From Pseudomonas sp. CFBP 13711 (lineage in GTDB: Bacteria > Pseudomonadota > Gammaproteobacteria > Pseudomonadales > Pseudomonadaceae), in assembly GCF_014842265.1 (NCBI RefSeq), contig NZ_JACYVI010000008.1:62001-126000 (forward strand): 64,000 nt of DNA. Reading direction: 5' to 3'. The notes beneath the pieces are model-generated. The model did not search any database. It had not been told where the DNA came from and saw nothing but the letters and a program-made list of their open reading frames with translations. Made by a program: the position numbers and the translations under genes. Below, one piece after another: positions 1-8,398 of this stretch (positions are counted from its first letter, which is position 1; every line of letters starts with the position of its first letter).

Positions 1-330
1 AAAACCGAGCGGCGCGAGGCGCGCTTGCCGGACATCGACCCGTCATGCCCGCCCCAGGGATTGAGCCTGGCGCCGCCGTTGTCCGTGGTGGGGGTGCGAG
101 AGGGCGATCAGTTGCGCTTGCCGGCCGGCAGTCAGCAACTGTTGCGGCCCACGCTGTCGGCGCTGGGCGGAAGTGGCCGGCGCTGGTGGTTCATCGACGG
201 CACGCCGGTGGGCGACACCGCCAGTCAGGACAGCTACACCCACACCTTCACGCGCTTGGGGCGATACCAACTGAGCGTGCTGGATGAAAGCGGGCAGACC
301 GCCCGGGTGGAGTTCAGTGTGGTGGAGTGA
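1..330 (+). CDS. pbpC: Penicillin-binding protein 1C, C-terminal end (partial)
   Basis: The reading frame is open from base 1 and ends with TGA at 328-330; the start lies outside the window. The visible 109 residues look like the C-terminal beta-rich domain (BiPBP_C type) found after the transglycosylase and transpeptidase domains of PBP1C, with the phrase RWWFIDGTPVG and a final beta-strand pattern. PBP1C proteins are membrane-anchored and polymerise peptidoglycan in the periplasm. No catalytic motif is in the visible part, so the call rests on this tail domain only. Confidence 0.7.
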   Translation, partial: KTERREARLPDIDPSCPPQGLSLAPPLSVVGVREGDQLRLPAGSQQLLRPTLSALGGSGRRWWFIDGTPVGDTASQDSYTHTFTRLGRYQLSVLDESGQTARVEFSVVE

Positions 331-380
331 GGCAATGCCCTGGACTCTGTCTGCGGGCGCTCAACTGGGCGCAATCCATT

Positions 381-790
381 GTAGGAGTGAGCTTGCTCGC
401 GAATGGGCGGTACGACCGCTAAAGATTCAGCGGCTGGAATACCGTCTTCGCGAGCAAGCTCACTCCTACGTGCGATGTATCGGCTGGGAGATAGCGCGGT
501 GTCAGAGGACGCCGCAGATGTATCTGTTGAAGCACGGATTGTAGGAGTGAGCTTGCTCGCGAATGGGCGGTACATGCGCTAAAGATTCAGCGGCTGGAAT
601 ACCGTCTTCGCGAGCAAGCTCATTCCTACATGCGATGTGTCAGCTCAGAGATAGCGCGGTGTCAGAGGACGCCGCAGATGTATCTGTTGAAGCACGGAGT
701 GTGGGAGCGAGCTTGCTCGCGAATGGTCGGCACATCCGTTAAAGATTCAGCGGCTGAAATACCTTCTTCGCGAGCAAGCTCACTCCTACA
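381..790. repeat. 160-bp tandem repeat (2.6 copies) carrying REP inverted pairs
   Basis: Three units begin at 381, 541 and 701, so the period is exactly 160 bp; the third unit stops near 790. Each unit starts with GTAGGAGTGAGCTTGCTCGC (GTGGGAGCGAGC... in unit 3) and has its reverse complement about 70 bp later, so it forms a 90-bp hairpin. The other 70 bp (TAGCGCGGTGTCAGAGGACG and onward) is also copied between units 1 and 2. The palindrome is the common Pseudomonas REP type. The array fills the gap between pbpC and the convergent lipoprotein gene; no gene is seen at 331-821. Confidence 0.9.
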
Positions 791-821
791 TGGACCTCAC
801 AGGCTGAGCACTGATCAACCT

Positions 822-1391
822 TCAATGCGGTGGATATTGCTGCAGAATTTGCTGCACGGTCTGGCGCAGGGCCTGCTCGCGTGCAGCAGGGTTGGTATTG
901 CTGTCGTTGACCATCTGCTCGGTGCTGCCACGCCACACCAGCTTGCCATCCTTGCCGTCGAGCATGTCGATCTGCAGCGTCGAGACTTTGTAATCGATGT
1001 TGCGCGTCTCGGTGCCGATCGGGCCGCCCCAGTAGCCGCCCCACGGATTACCCCAATAACCGCCAGCGCCGCCATAGTTGGTAGTCACCGTCTGTTGGCG
1101 GTTCTCGACGATCAGCCATGCCTGCAGTTGAACATCCGCTTTCACGCCGGGCGCTGCCATGCGCAGGCCGCGTTGCTCCAATTGCTCGCCGACCGCCTGG
1201 CGAATGCGCTGCTCGGTCAGATCACTTTTGATGCGCGGATCGTTAGGCTGATATTGCAAGCCGGGCTCTTTCCACGCCCAAGAGCGGTAAGCGCCGAAAT
1301 CCCGCTGGGAGTCGAAGTCACGGTTGACCCGATCGGTCTGGCAGGCGCCGAGCAGCAGGGCGACACAGAGGACAGCAATGCGGCGATACAT
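822..1391 (-). CDS. DUF4136-family lipoprotein
   Basis: 189 residues. The N-terminus MYRRIAVLCVALLLGACQTD is a lipoprotein signal with lipobox LGAC, so the mature protein should start at Cys17 and be lipid-anchored. The pattern RDFDSQRDFGAYRSWAWKEP followed by a C-terminal region ending in QALRQTVQQILQQYPP is typical of DUF4136 proteins. A glycine/tryptophan-rich stretch (GGYWGNPWGGYWGG) lies in the middle. The function of the family is unknown. It is paralogous to the gene immediately upstream on the same strand (42 bp gap), so the pair probably forms an operon. Confidence 0.85.
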   Translation of the reverse strand: MYRRIAVLCVALLLGACQTDRVNRDFDSQRDFGAYRSWAWKEPGLQYQPNDPRIKSDLTEQRIRQAVGEQLEQRGLRMAAPGVKADVQLQAWLIVENRQQTVTTNYGGAGGYWGNPWGGYWGGPIGTETRNIDYKVSTLQIDMLDGKDGKLVWRGSTEQMVNDSNTNPAAREQALRQTVQQILQQYPPH

Positions 1392-1433
1392 GGGTTTCTC
1401 CAGCGTGAAAACAAAACGCCACGGGGCGCGAAA

Positions 1434-2063
1434 TCAGGACGGCGGGTAAGCCGTCAGGGCTTGTTGTACGGCCTGGCGCAGGGCTTTGGCGCGTTCTGAC
1501 TGATCGCCGCCGCTGGCGGTTTCGGCACTCGCGCTCCACACCGGCTGGCCGCTGCGGGCATCGAACAGGCTGATGCGCACCACGACCACCTGCTCTTGAT
1601 ACGTGCGCACGATCGGGACGCTGGCATAACCGCCGTAACCGTTGCGGTAGCCATTACCACCGTAATAGCCCACACCTGAACCGCCGTAGTACGGATCGTA
1701 ATAGTCGTCGCGCACCTGACGAATCCGGGTTTCGGCGTGGGCATCAGCCGCGACGCGCAAGTCCGCCGCCTGCGGGTTCTGCGAAGGCCGCAAACCCCGT
1801 TGATCCAGCCCGTTGCTGACGGCTTCAGCCAGCTGAGCCGAGTCAGCCCACAGGGTGCCCGGCGGCAACTGACCGTTGAGCCAGGACCAATTGCGATAGC
1901 GGCCATAGTCGCGCGGCGCCGCAGGATAAGCGCTCATGTCGATGGCGTTGGCAGCCTGAGGCGGCGCCGGTGGAATGGCCGCAGACACGGCACGATAAGG
2001 GCTGGGACTCTGGCAGGCGGTGAGGCCCAGGCAGAGGGAAAGCAAAGCGAGACGGCGTTTCAT
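1434..2063 (-). CDS. DUF4136-family lipoprotein, paralogue
   Basis: 209 residues with signal [19 protein letters not shown] and lipobox LTAC. It shares the DUF4136 layout with its neighbour: [17 protein letters not shown] near residue 50, a Gly/Tyr-rich insert ([20 protein letters not shown] cut to its core) and an ending [16 protein letters not shown]. The two lipoproteins diverged after a local duplication (inference from similar layout and adjacency). Probably outer-membrane or periplasmic; substrate or partner unknown. Confidence 0.85.
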   Translation of the reverse strand: MKRRLALLSLCLGLTACQSPSPYRAVSAAIPPAPPQAANAIDMSAYPAAPRDYGRYRNWSWLNGQLPPGTLWADSAQLAEAVSNGLDQRGLRPSQNPQAADLRVAADAHAETRIRQVRDDYYDPYYGGSGVGYYGGNGYRNGYGGYASVPIVRTYQEQVVVVRISLFDARSGQPVWSASAETASGGDQSERAKALRQAVQQALTAYPPS

Positions 2064-2111
2064 TAGGGTCTCCGCAGCGTGTGTTAAGCAGCGTGTATCA
2101 ACCAGCGTGGG

Positions 2112-2861
2112 TCAGACAGCCCGGCACATCCAGTGCAGATAGCGTCCCAGTCCGGCGAAGGCCGGGTGGCGACGATGGGCGAGCTCCATTTCAAGGAGAT
2201 CCGCAAGATCGGCCTTGGCCTGAAACTCGACCGGCATGTAGTCGTGGAAAACCCGAATGCCACTTTGGGTTTCGACTCGCCACAGGGAGCCAAGTTGCGC
2301 CGCCAGTTCTCGGGGATCAAGGGGCTCCTGCGGGGTCAGGCTCTGTTTTTCGCCGGCCAAGGTGTTCTTGCGCATTTTGCGGAAGTGGCCCTTGAGCAGA
2401 TTGCGATAAATCAGCGCGTCGCGGTTGTAGAAGGCCAATGACAGCCAGCCTTCGGGCTTGGTTAGCTGATGCAGTACCGGCAGAATCGTGAACGGTTCTT
2501 CCAGCCATTCCAGCACGGCATGGCAGATCACCAGGTCGTACCGCTCGGTCAGAATATCGGGCAGTGCTTGCCACGGCGCCTGAATGAAATTAGCCGTCTG
2601 CCCCGCGTCGGCAAAGCGCTGGCGGGCGCCTTCGAGCATGGGCGCGGCGGGTTCGGCCAACATGACGTCATGACCGCGCTCGGCCAGCCACAACGACATG
2701 TGCCCAAGCCCGGCGCCGATGTCCAGCACGCGCAACGGACGATCGGGGAGGCTTTCGATGAGGTCAGCTTGTAGCACCGCCAACCGGATCGCGCCCTTGG
2801 CACCGCCGTAGATTTTTTCAGCGAAGCGCGTCGCCAGTTGATCGAAATGACGGTCGCTCAT
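2112..2861 (-). CDS. cmoM: tRNA 5-carboxymethoxyuridine methyltransferase
   Basis: 249-residue class I SAM-dependent methyltransferase. The N-terminus MSDRHFDQLATRFAEKIYGG and the SAM-binding motif RVLDIGAGLGHMSLWLAERG (residues about 40-60) with acidic strand-2 end VMLAEPAAPM are those of CmoM (formerly SmtA). This enzyme methylates cmo5U at the tRNA wobble position to give mcmo5U in the cytoplasm. The start codon overlaps the stop of the upstream MazG-like gene (ATGA, 2858-2861), so the two are translationally coupled. Confidence 0.85.
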   Translation of the reverse strand: MSDRHFDQLATRFAEKIYGGAKGAIRLAVLQADLIESLPDRPLRVLDIGAGLGHMSLWLAERGHDVMLAEPAAPMLEGARQRFADAGQTANFIQAPWQALPDILTERYDLVICHAVLEWLEEPFTILPVLHQLTKPEGWLSLAFYNRDALIYRNLLKGHFRKMRKNTLAGEKQSLTPQEPLDPRELAAQLGSLWRVETQSGIRVFHDYMPVEFQAKADLADLLEMELAHRRHPAFAGLGRYLHWMCRAV

Positions 2862-3163
2862 TTGCTGAACCGCCGTTCGCCGTCCGCCAGTTTCGCGCGC
2901 ACCACTTCATCCATGTCCAGCCCGAGTTCGCTGCACAACAGCAGCAGGTAAAGCACGATATCCCCGACTTCCTGCCCGGCGTGGGCCAGCTCATCAGCGG
3001 GCAGCTGACGGGATTGATCCTCGGTCTTCCACTGAAAGATCTCCACCAGCTCGGCCATTTCGACGCTGGCGGCCATGGCCAGGTTTTTCGGGCTGTGAAA
3101 TTGCCGCCAGTCGTTGTTATCGCGGATGCGATGCAGGCGTTGGGTGAGTTCGTCGAGGTTCAT
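2858..3163 (-). CDS. MazG-like nucleotide pyrophosphohydrolase
   Basis: 101 residues from MNLDELTQRLHRIRDNNDW. The frame is open further upstream, but the start at 3163 is chosen because AGGAGA lies just before it and the family is about 100 residues long. The all-alpha NTP-PPase metal motif is present: EMAELVEIFQWK (about residue 35) then HAGQEVGDIVLYLLLL (about residue 65), i.e. ExxE and ExxD. Such enzymes hydrolyse (d)NTPs to NMP and pyrophosphate, often as house-cleaning. Operon with cmoM. Confidence 0.85.
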   Translation of the reverse strand: MNLDELTQRLHRIRDNNDWRQFHSPKNLAMAASVEMAELVEIFQWKTEDQSRQLPADELAHAGQEVGDIVLYLLLLCSELGLDMDEVVRAKLADGERRFSK

Positions 3164-3264
3164 GGGGGTCTCCTGAAGGTGCGTAGCTTCAGGGGGATAG
3201 GCGATTGACGCAAGGGGGGCGCGATGCTCCGGGACGCAGGTTTTATACCCGCTACGGCGGTGCG

Positions 3265-3335
3265 CCGATTCCCGGCTGAAGCCGGTCCTACAGTCTGCGT
3301 ACTTAGTGGGACCGGCTTTAGCCGGGAAGGCGTCA
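3265..3335. repeat. REP-type inverted pair (second family)
   Basis: Arms TTCCCGGCTGAAGCCGGTCC (3269-3288) and GGACCGGCTTTAGCCGGGAA (3309-3328) pair almost perfectly around a 20-base loop. A related pair occurs at 21815-21886. This is a second REP family, different from the GTAGGAGTGAGC type at 381-790. It lies between the maoC-like gene and the mazG-like gene. Confidence 0.8.
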
Positions 3336-3378
3336 GATGTCACACCGCAAAACCACTGGCGCACGATAGGCGCAGCCA

Positions 3379-4236
3379 TCACTCCGACGCCGGTCGCCAG
3401 CTCCCCAGCATATGCACGATCCCTTCCGCCCCTTCCAGCTTGAGCTGCCCATGTGACCCCGCCGCGCTGGCCGACAACGTCACCCCGCTGGGCAGCCGTA
3501 CCGGTTTGTGAAACTCCACCGATATCTCCACATTCGACGCCGGCAGGTGATCGTCAAGCGCCGCCAGCGCACGGCTTTTTATCCACAGCCCGTGGGCGAT
3601 CGCCTTGGGAAAGCCGAACAGCCTGGCGCTGCTGTCACTCAGGTGAATCGGGTTGTAATCACCACTGACCTTCGCGTACTGACGACCAATGTCCGACGGC
3701 GCCGACCACGTTGCCAATTCCGTCATCGGCAGTGGCGCGGGTTCATAATCACCTTCGATCTCACCGTCCACCTGAACACCTCGGCAGAGCATCGTGCTCT
3801 CTTCCTCCCACAGCAGGCCCAGCGCGTCCTCGATCTGGGTGATCAGGCTGAACGTCGCACCTTTGGCGTGGGGCTTGAGGTGGCCGACACGCACGCTCAC
3901 CTGAACCTTGATCACGCTGCCAAGGGGCCGACGAATGCTGATCCGGTTATGCAGGTGGACCAATCCGAGGAGCGGGAAGGGAAAGTCCTTGTCGGTGAGC
4001 AGCTTCATCTGCAGCGGGAAAGCCAGCACATGGGGATAGGTTGGCGGCAGCAGACTGCCGGGCACGAATCCGCAGACGTGGGCAAACGCTTTCACCCTGT
4101 CCGGGTCCACCGACATCCAGCACCGCAGCCCCTGATCCGGCAATTGCGTGCCGCTGACCTTGCGCCGCAGCGCCGCTTGCATGAACAGGCCGGGAAGGGC
4201 CGGGGGCGTGTCCAGATACCGCCAGTGCACACTCAT
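3379..4236 (-). CDS. MaoC-like hot-dog dehydratase
   Basis: 285 residues. The C-terminal half carries the MaoC/R-hydratase signature: SGDYNPIHLSDSSARLFGFP followed by AIAHGLWIKSRALAAL, where D-(x)4-H of the hydratase motif supplies the catalytic Asp and His. The N-terminal half (PPTYPHVLAFPLQMKLL) looks like a degenerate second hot-dog. Such proteins hydrate trans-2-enoyl-CoA to 3-hydroxyacyl-CoA. The adjacent ketoacyl reductase and thiolase support a role in acyl-CoA metabolism. The exact substrate is unknown. Confidence 0.8.
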   Translation of the reverse strand: MSVHWRYLDTPPALPGLFMQAALRRKVSGTQLPDQGLRCWMSVDPDRVKAFAHVCGFVPGSLLPPTYPHVLAFPLQMKLLTDKDFPFPLLGLVHLHNRISIRRPLGSVIKVQVSVRVGHLKPHAKGATFSLITQIEDALGLLWEEESTMLCRGVQVDGEIEGDYEPAPLPMTELATWSAPSDIGRQYAKVSGDYNPIHLSDSSARLFGFPKAIAHGLWIKSRALAALDDHLPASNVEISVEFHKPVRLPSGVTLSASAAGSHGQLKLEGAEGIVHMLGSWRPASE

Positions 4237-4323
4237 CGAGCTACTCCTGTGGTCATGCTACAGATCAGGCAGGCCTCGGATCGACGGGGCGCCTATTCAG
4301 ACACTTTTTTTCTTAATGCCAGC

Positions 4324-5679
4324 TCAGGCGCCGAGCACGCTTTGGCCGCACACCCGCAGCACCTGGCCGCTCATTGCGCCGGAACCCGGTTGACCCAGCC
4401 ACGCCACCGCTTCCGCCACGTCTTGCGGCTGGCCGCCCTGGCCCAGCGAACTCATGCGTCTGCCCGCTTCGCGCAGGGCAAAAGGCATGTGCGCCGTCAT
4501 GCTGGTTTCGATAAAGCCCGGGGCCACGGCGTTGATGCTGATGCCGCGGGCTTTGAGTGTCGGCGCCATCGCTCGGGCATAACCGATCAGGCCGGCCTTG
4601 CTGGTGGTGTAGTTGGTTTGCCCACGATTGCCCGCCAGCCCGCTGATCGACGCCAGCAGAATCACACTGCCATTCTCGTGCAATGCGCCGCTGTCGAGCA
4701 GCGCCTGGGTCAGCACCTGAGGCGCGTTGAGATTGACGTCGAGCACCGAGTCCCAGAAGTCCGCCGGCATATTGGCCAGCGTTTTGTCCCGGGTGATGCC
4801 GGCGTTGTGCACGACGATATCGAGCCCGCCGGGGAGGTGTTCAATCAACTGAGCGGCAGCGTCCGGTGCGCAGATGTCCAGGACCAGCGCCTGTCCACCC
4901 AGACGCGCAGCCAGTGCATCGAGATCGGATTTGGCTTGGGGCACGTCCAACAGAATGACTTCGGCGCCATCACGGGCGAGGGTTTCCGCGATGGCCGCGC
5001 CGATGCCTCGGGCGGCGCCGGTCACCAGCGCTTTGCGTCCGGCCAGTGGGCGGGTCCAGTCCTGAACCTGCTGATCGCAAGCACTCAGGCGAATGACTTG
5101 ACCGGAAATAAACGCGCTCTTCGGCGACAGGAAAAACCGCAGCGCGCCTTCCAGTTGATCTTCGGCGCCGTCCTCTATTTGCAGCAGCTGAACCGTGCCG
5201 CCGTTGCGCATTTCCTTGGCCAGCGAGCGGCTGAAACCTTCGATGGCTTGCTGCGTGCTGGCGGCCAGTGGATCGGATTGAGCCTCCGGCGCGCGCGCAA
5301 GCATCACGACGTGAGCGCTGTTATCCAGATGACGCAGGATCGGCTGGAAGAACTCGCGCAACTGACTCAGCTGAGAGGTGTGCAGCAGCGTGCTGGCGTC
5401 GAACACCACGGCCTTGATCTTCGCGCTCTGCTCGGCAGTCCAAGGGTGGGCGCCTGTGACTTCGCCGCCATGACTGAACAGCACATCAGTCAGACGCGGC
5501 GCAAAGGCGCTCACCCGCTCGGCCAGCGGACCTGTGCTCAGCAACAGCGCGCCTTCGACCGGACGCAGACGCCCGGCCTGCCAGCGCTCCAGACGTGCGG
5601 GGGCTGGCAAACCGACGGCGCCGACCAGCTTGCGGCCGAGGTCGGAGTTGACGAAGTCAATGTAGCGATCGGATGCCAT
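4324..5679 (-). CDS. 3-oxoacyl-ACP/CoA reductase, long FabG-like form
   Basis: 451 residues. An N-terminal domain of about 205 residues, itself Rossmann-like (HVVMLARAPEAQ), precedes a classical SDR domain. The latter shows cofactor motif GRKALVTGAARGIGAAIAET, the NAG motif VHNAGITRDKTLAN, and catalytic Ser-Tyr-Lys in LLASISGLAGNRGQTNYTTS / KAG. It should reduce 3-ketoacyl thioesters with NAD(P)H in the cytoplasm. It follows the divergent thiolase promoter region and lies 87 bp upstream of the maoC-like gene, so all three genes probably act in one acyl-CoA pathway. Confidence 0.85.
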   Translation of the reverse strand: MASDRYIDFVNSDLGRKLVGAVGLPAPARLERWQAGRLRPVEGALLLSTGPLAERVSAFAPRLTDVLFSHGGEVTGAHPWTAEQSAKIKAVVFDASTLLHTSQLSQLREFFQPILRHLDNSAHVVMLARAPEAQSDPLAASTQQAIEGFSRSLAKEMRNGGTVQLLQIEDGAEDQLEGALRFFLSPKSAFISGQVIRLSACDQQVQDWTRPLAGRKALVTGAARGIGAAIAETLARDGAEVILLDVPQAKSDLDALAARLGGQALVLDICAPDAAAQLIEHLPGGLDIVVHNAGITRDKTLANMPADFWDSVLDVNLNAPQVLTQALLDSGALHENGSVILLASISGLAGNRGQTNYTTSKAGLIGYARAMAPTLKARGISINAVAPGFIETSMTAHMPFALREAGRRMSSLGQGGQPQDVAEAVAWLGQPGSGAMSGQVLRVCGQSVLGA

Positions 5680-5761
5680 GGAACACGCTCCTTGAGTCTG
5701 GGTTCAAATCAGTTGACCGCACCGGTGGGTAATAGGTCCTACGCTGTCAGTTGGCGAACTC

Positions 5762-5788
5762 TGTAGGAGTGAGCGTGCTCGCGATCGC
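5762..5788. repeat. Single REP half-site
   Basis: GTAGGAGTGAGCGTGCTCGC at 5763-5782 matches the REP arm of the 381-790 array with one change (T to G) and has no nearby inverted partner. It lies in the 202-bp divergent promoter region between the fabG-like and thiolase genes, so it is a REP singlet in a regulatory region. Confidence 0.6.
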
Positions 5789-5881
5789 TTTTCGTCAGGG
5801 GGCACAAAAACGCCAGGCCTGCTGCGGTCGTGCTTCCGCAACCGATGCCCGCAAGATCCAAAAAAGAGAAAGGAGATTTCG

Positions 5882-7159
5882 ATGATTCAGACACGACGCG
5901 TGGCCATTGTCGGCGGTAATCGCATTCCGTTCGCACGCTCCAACGGCGCGTATGCCACCGCCAGCAATCAGGACATGCTGACCGCTGCGCTGGAGGGTCT
6001 GATCGAGCGCTTCAACCTGCATGGCCTGCGCATGGGCGAAGTCGCTGCCGGCGCGGTCCTCAAGCATTCCCGTGATTTCAACCTCACCCGCGAATGCGTG
6101 CTCGGCTCAAGGCTGTCGCCGCAAACCCCTGCCTACGACATTCAACAGGCTTGCGGCACCGGGCTCGAAGCGGCGCTGCTGGTGGCAAACAAAATCGCCC
6201 TCGGCCAGATCGAGTGCGGCATCGCTGGCGGCGTGGACACCACCTCAGACGCGCCCATCGGCGTCAACGAAGACCTGCGGCAGATCCTGTTGCAGGTCAA
6301 TCGCAGCAAAACTACGGCTGACAAACTCAAGGCGCTGACGCAATTGCGCCTGCATAACCTCAAGCCGGAGCTGCCGCGCAACGGCGAACCCCGCACCGGT
6401 TTGTCGATGGGCCAGCACTGCGAACTGATGGCGCAGACTTGGGGCATCCCCCGCGACGCGCAGGACCAACTGACGCTGGAAAGTCACCAGAAAATGGCCG
6501 CTGCTTACGCGGAGGGCTGGCAGGACGATCTGCTCACGCCGTTCCTCGGCCTGACCCGCGACAACAACCTGCGCACCGACGCGAGCCTGGAAAAACTCGC
6601 GTCGCTCAAGCCTGCTTATGAGCGCAGCGCCAAGGGCACACTGACGGCGGGTAACTCGACGCCACTGACTGACGGCGCCTCGCTGGTGCTGCTCGCCAGC
6701 GAAGAGTGGGCGCATGAGCGGGGCTTGCCGATTCTGGCCTACTGGCGAGATGGCGAGGCCGCCGCCGTGGACTTCGTGCGCGGTAACGAAGGCCTGCTGA
6801 TGGCCCCGGTCTACGCCGTCCCCCGCCTGCTGGCGCGCAACGGTCTGACGCTGCAAGACTTCGATTATTACGAGATTCACGAAGCCTTTGCGGCGCAGGT
6901 GCTGTGTACGTTGAAGGCGTGGGAAGACCCCGAATACTGCAAAACGCGGTTGGGTTTGGATGCGCCGTTGGGGACGATTGATCGCAGCAAGCTCAACGTG
7001 AAAGGCAGCTCGTTGGCGGCGGGACATCCGTTTGCTGCGACGGGTGGGCGGATTGTGGCGAACCTGGCGAAACTGCTTAGCAAGAGGGGAGGAGGGCGTG
7101 GATTGATATCGATTTGCGCCGCGGGTGGGCAAGGCGTGACGGCCATTATCGAAACATGA
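5882..7159 (+). CDS. Acetyl-CoA C-acyltransferase (thiolase)
   Basis: 425 residues; ATG at 5882 follows AAAGGAGATTTCG, a strong ribosome binding site. Thiolase motifs: nucleophile Cys in QQACGTGLEA (about residue 90), YYEIHEAFAAQ (about residue 325), NVKGSSLAAGHPFAATGGR (about 365) and CAAGGQG near the C-terminus with the second catalytic Cys. It condenses or cleaves acyl-CoA and acetyl-CoA. It is transcribed divergently from the fabG-like/maoC-like pair, together giving three steps of a beta-oxidation-type cycle. FadI-like by length, but the substrate is not fixed by sequence. Confidence 0.88.
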   Translation: MIQTRRVAIVGGNRIPFARSNGAYATASNQDMLTAALEGLIERFNLHGLRMGEVAAGAVLKHSRDFNLTRECVLGSRLSPQTPAYDIQQACGTGLEAALLVANKIALGQIECGIAGGVDTTSDAPIGVNEDLRQILLQVNRSKTTADKLKALTQLRLHNLKPELPRNGEPRTGLSMGQHCELMAQTWGIPRDAQDQLTLESHQKMAAAYAEGWQDDLLTPFLGLTRDNNLRTDASLEKLASLKPAYERSAKGTLTAGNSTPLTDGASLVLLASEEWAHERGLPILAYWRDGEAAAVDFVRGNEGLLMAPVYAVPRLLARNGLTLQDFDYYEIHEAFAAQVLCTLKAWEDPEYCKTRLGLDAPLGTIDRSKLNVKGSSLAAGHPFAATGGRIVANLAKLLSKRGGGRGLISICAAGGQGVTAIIET

Positions 7160-7185
7160 TGTTTTTAAAGGGTGGTTTAAAGACG

Positions 7186-7368
7186 CGCGATACGCCGTGT
7201 TGACTACTGTCAGAAATGACAGTACGGCCGAGGTCTATTAATCAGTCAGCCGGTAAAGCAACGGCTTGGCGGCATATATCGCGGATGGAAATGAGCGCTA
7301 TGAGGAATTGGTCTGAGGCTTAACGTGAGGGGCCTGATGTATTTAAGGATATAAATAAATCTGACCCC
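7186..7368. repeat. 183-bp direct repeat, copy 1 (control-region remnant)
   Basis: About 90% identical by eye to 10725-10907. It starts CGCGATACGCCGTG, contains the palindrome ACTGTCAGAAATGACAGT (7206-7223) and ends AAATAAATCTGACCCC. Copy 2 is the upstream control region of the Ig-like gene at 8399-10666. Copy 1 directly follows the thiolase and has no Ig-like gene attached, so it is probably the leftover of a deleted module (inference). No gene is seen at 7160-7425. Confidence 0.85.
7206..7223. promoter_or_regulatory. Palindromic operator-like site, copy 1
   Basis: ACTGTCA-GAAA-TGACAGT: two perfect 7-bp arms around 4 bases. It is one of five related sites (also 10745-10762, 13479-13494, 15555-15570, 18801-18816). 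Here it lies in an orphan repeat without a linked Ig-like gene. The cognate regulator is not known. Confidence 0.5.
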
Positions 7369-7425
7369 TACAAGACCTAGATGAATCAGACCCTTTATAA
7401 GAACCTTTTATAGGTTCTTTATTTT

Positions 7426-8112
7426 CTAGGTAGGTGGGTCGTCCAAGCTTTCAAGTATACCTATTACTCTAACGAAGTTAAGGTTGCTCGGTGAATCCTG
7501 GTAGACACTTGTAGATGGGAAATCCCAAACTTCTGGAGTTGGTGAGCAGCACCAGCATTTGCGATATCCCCCTCGGTCAGGTGGAAACGGAGCTCCATAC
7601 AGGGTTGCAAGAACTGATATATGTCTCCGTTCTACAGGCTTAAGGTTGTGTTCTTGTGACTGTTCGACTGCTCGAGCATGAGTGGCCTGCCAAGTCTCCT
7701 ATTGCCTCATAACGTAAACATTAGACACGTTAACGGTGTATCTGACGTTTTGATTAAGAGCGTCCGTTACGGTTATTGTGCTGTTGCCCCATCCTCTACC
7801 TTTGACTTTTCCTTGAGAATCCACGGAGGCATAACGTGTACTGCTTGATGAATATGTGTAAGGCGGCGTCCCCCCTGAGGCTTTTCTTACCTGAGTATTA
7901 CCGGCAGTGTCACTGCCGTTTAGCGTCCACTCTGGGCTACCTCTTACATATAAGCCATCTAGAATCATCGTCGTCTGGTCAATCGTCAAAGGCTCAGGTA
8001 TCGGTTTAGCAATCACAGTATAACTCTGCACTGGAAACGCCTGACGCGTTAGCCCGCCATCAAACGACATTTCGAGTATCAGTCTTAACGTCGAACCATC
8101 GGTTAGGTTTTG
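7426..8112 (-). pseudogene. 3' remnant of an Ig-like repeat protein gene
   Basis: Reading down the minus strand from 8112, the frame gives QNLTDGSTLRLILEMSFDGG, which matches QNLTDGSQLNLVLEVLFDDG of the intact gene at 8399-10666. It continues through a Big-2-like segment (GNSTITVTDALNQNVRYTVN). A TAG at 7699-7701 interrupts it, and the same frame stays open for 90 more codons to TAG at 7426-7428, encoding ETWQATHARAVEQSQEHNLK and a Cys-containing tail. There is no 5' end: at 8111-8113 the sequence switches abruptly to an AraC gene fragment on the other strand. A truncated, probably inactive copy. Confidence 0.75.
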
Positions 8113-8371
8113 GACACCGACTCACCGACACGACTGGGTGCAGTTTTCCTACGCCATCAGCGGCGTGCTTGGCGTGCACACACCCCATGGCAGTTTCTTT
8201 GCGCCGCCGCAGTGGGGCGTGTGGATTCCGGCCGGGCTCGATCATGAGGTTGTCACGTCGACCCGGGCCGAGATGCGCAGCCCGTACGTGCGCAAGGAGG
8301 ATTGCGATTGGGCGCCAGATCGTTGCCGGGTGTTCGAAGTTTCGCCACTCGCCAGGGCGTTGATAATTTAA
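8111..8371 (+). pseudogene. AraC-family regulator fragment (cupin part only)
   Basis: Encodes WTPTHRHDWVQFSYAISGVL and onward, matching residues 40 to about 124 of the complete regulator at 15751-16557, then ends ...LARALII and TAA. It has neither the first 39 residues nor the HTH domain. The 5' junction is with the Ig-like remnant (shared bases TTGG/TGGA). The 3' break is at the same codon as in the other truncated copy (13674-14051), directly next to AATTTAAATAAATCCGA. Confidence 0.85.
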
Positions 8372-8398
8372 ATAAATCCGATCCCTTTTTTAAGCAAA

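Noticed and set aside
381-790. Possible CRISPR array
   Set aside because: Period is 160 bp, the repeats are inverted REP pairs and the intervening sequences are nearly identical, so there are no unique spacers and no cas genes.
3508-5766. A 752-codon open frame on the plus strand
   Set aside because: It is antisense to the maoC-like and fabG-like genes, both of which have clear domain motifs; its product is His/Gln/Arg-rich low-complexity sequence typical of a GC-rich shadow frame.
7398-7419. Terminator AAGAACC-N7-GGTTCTT after the Ig-like remnant
   Set aside because: The short stem is AT-rich and on the minus strand no T-run follows; too weak to list as a feature.
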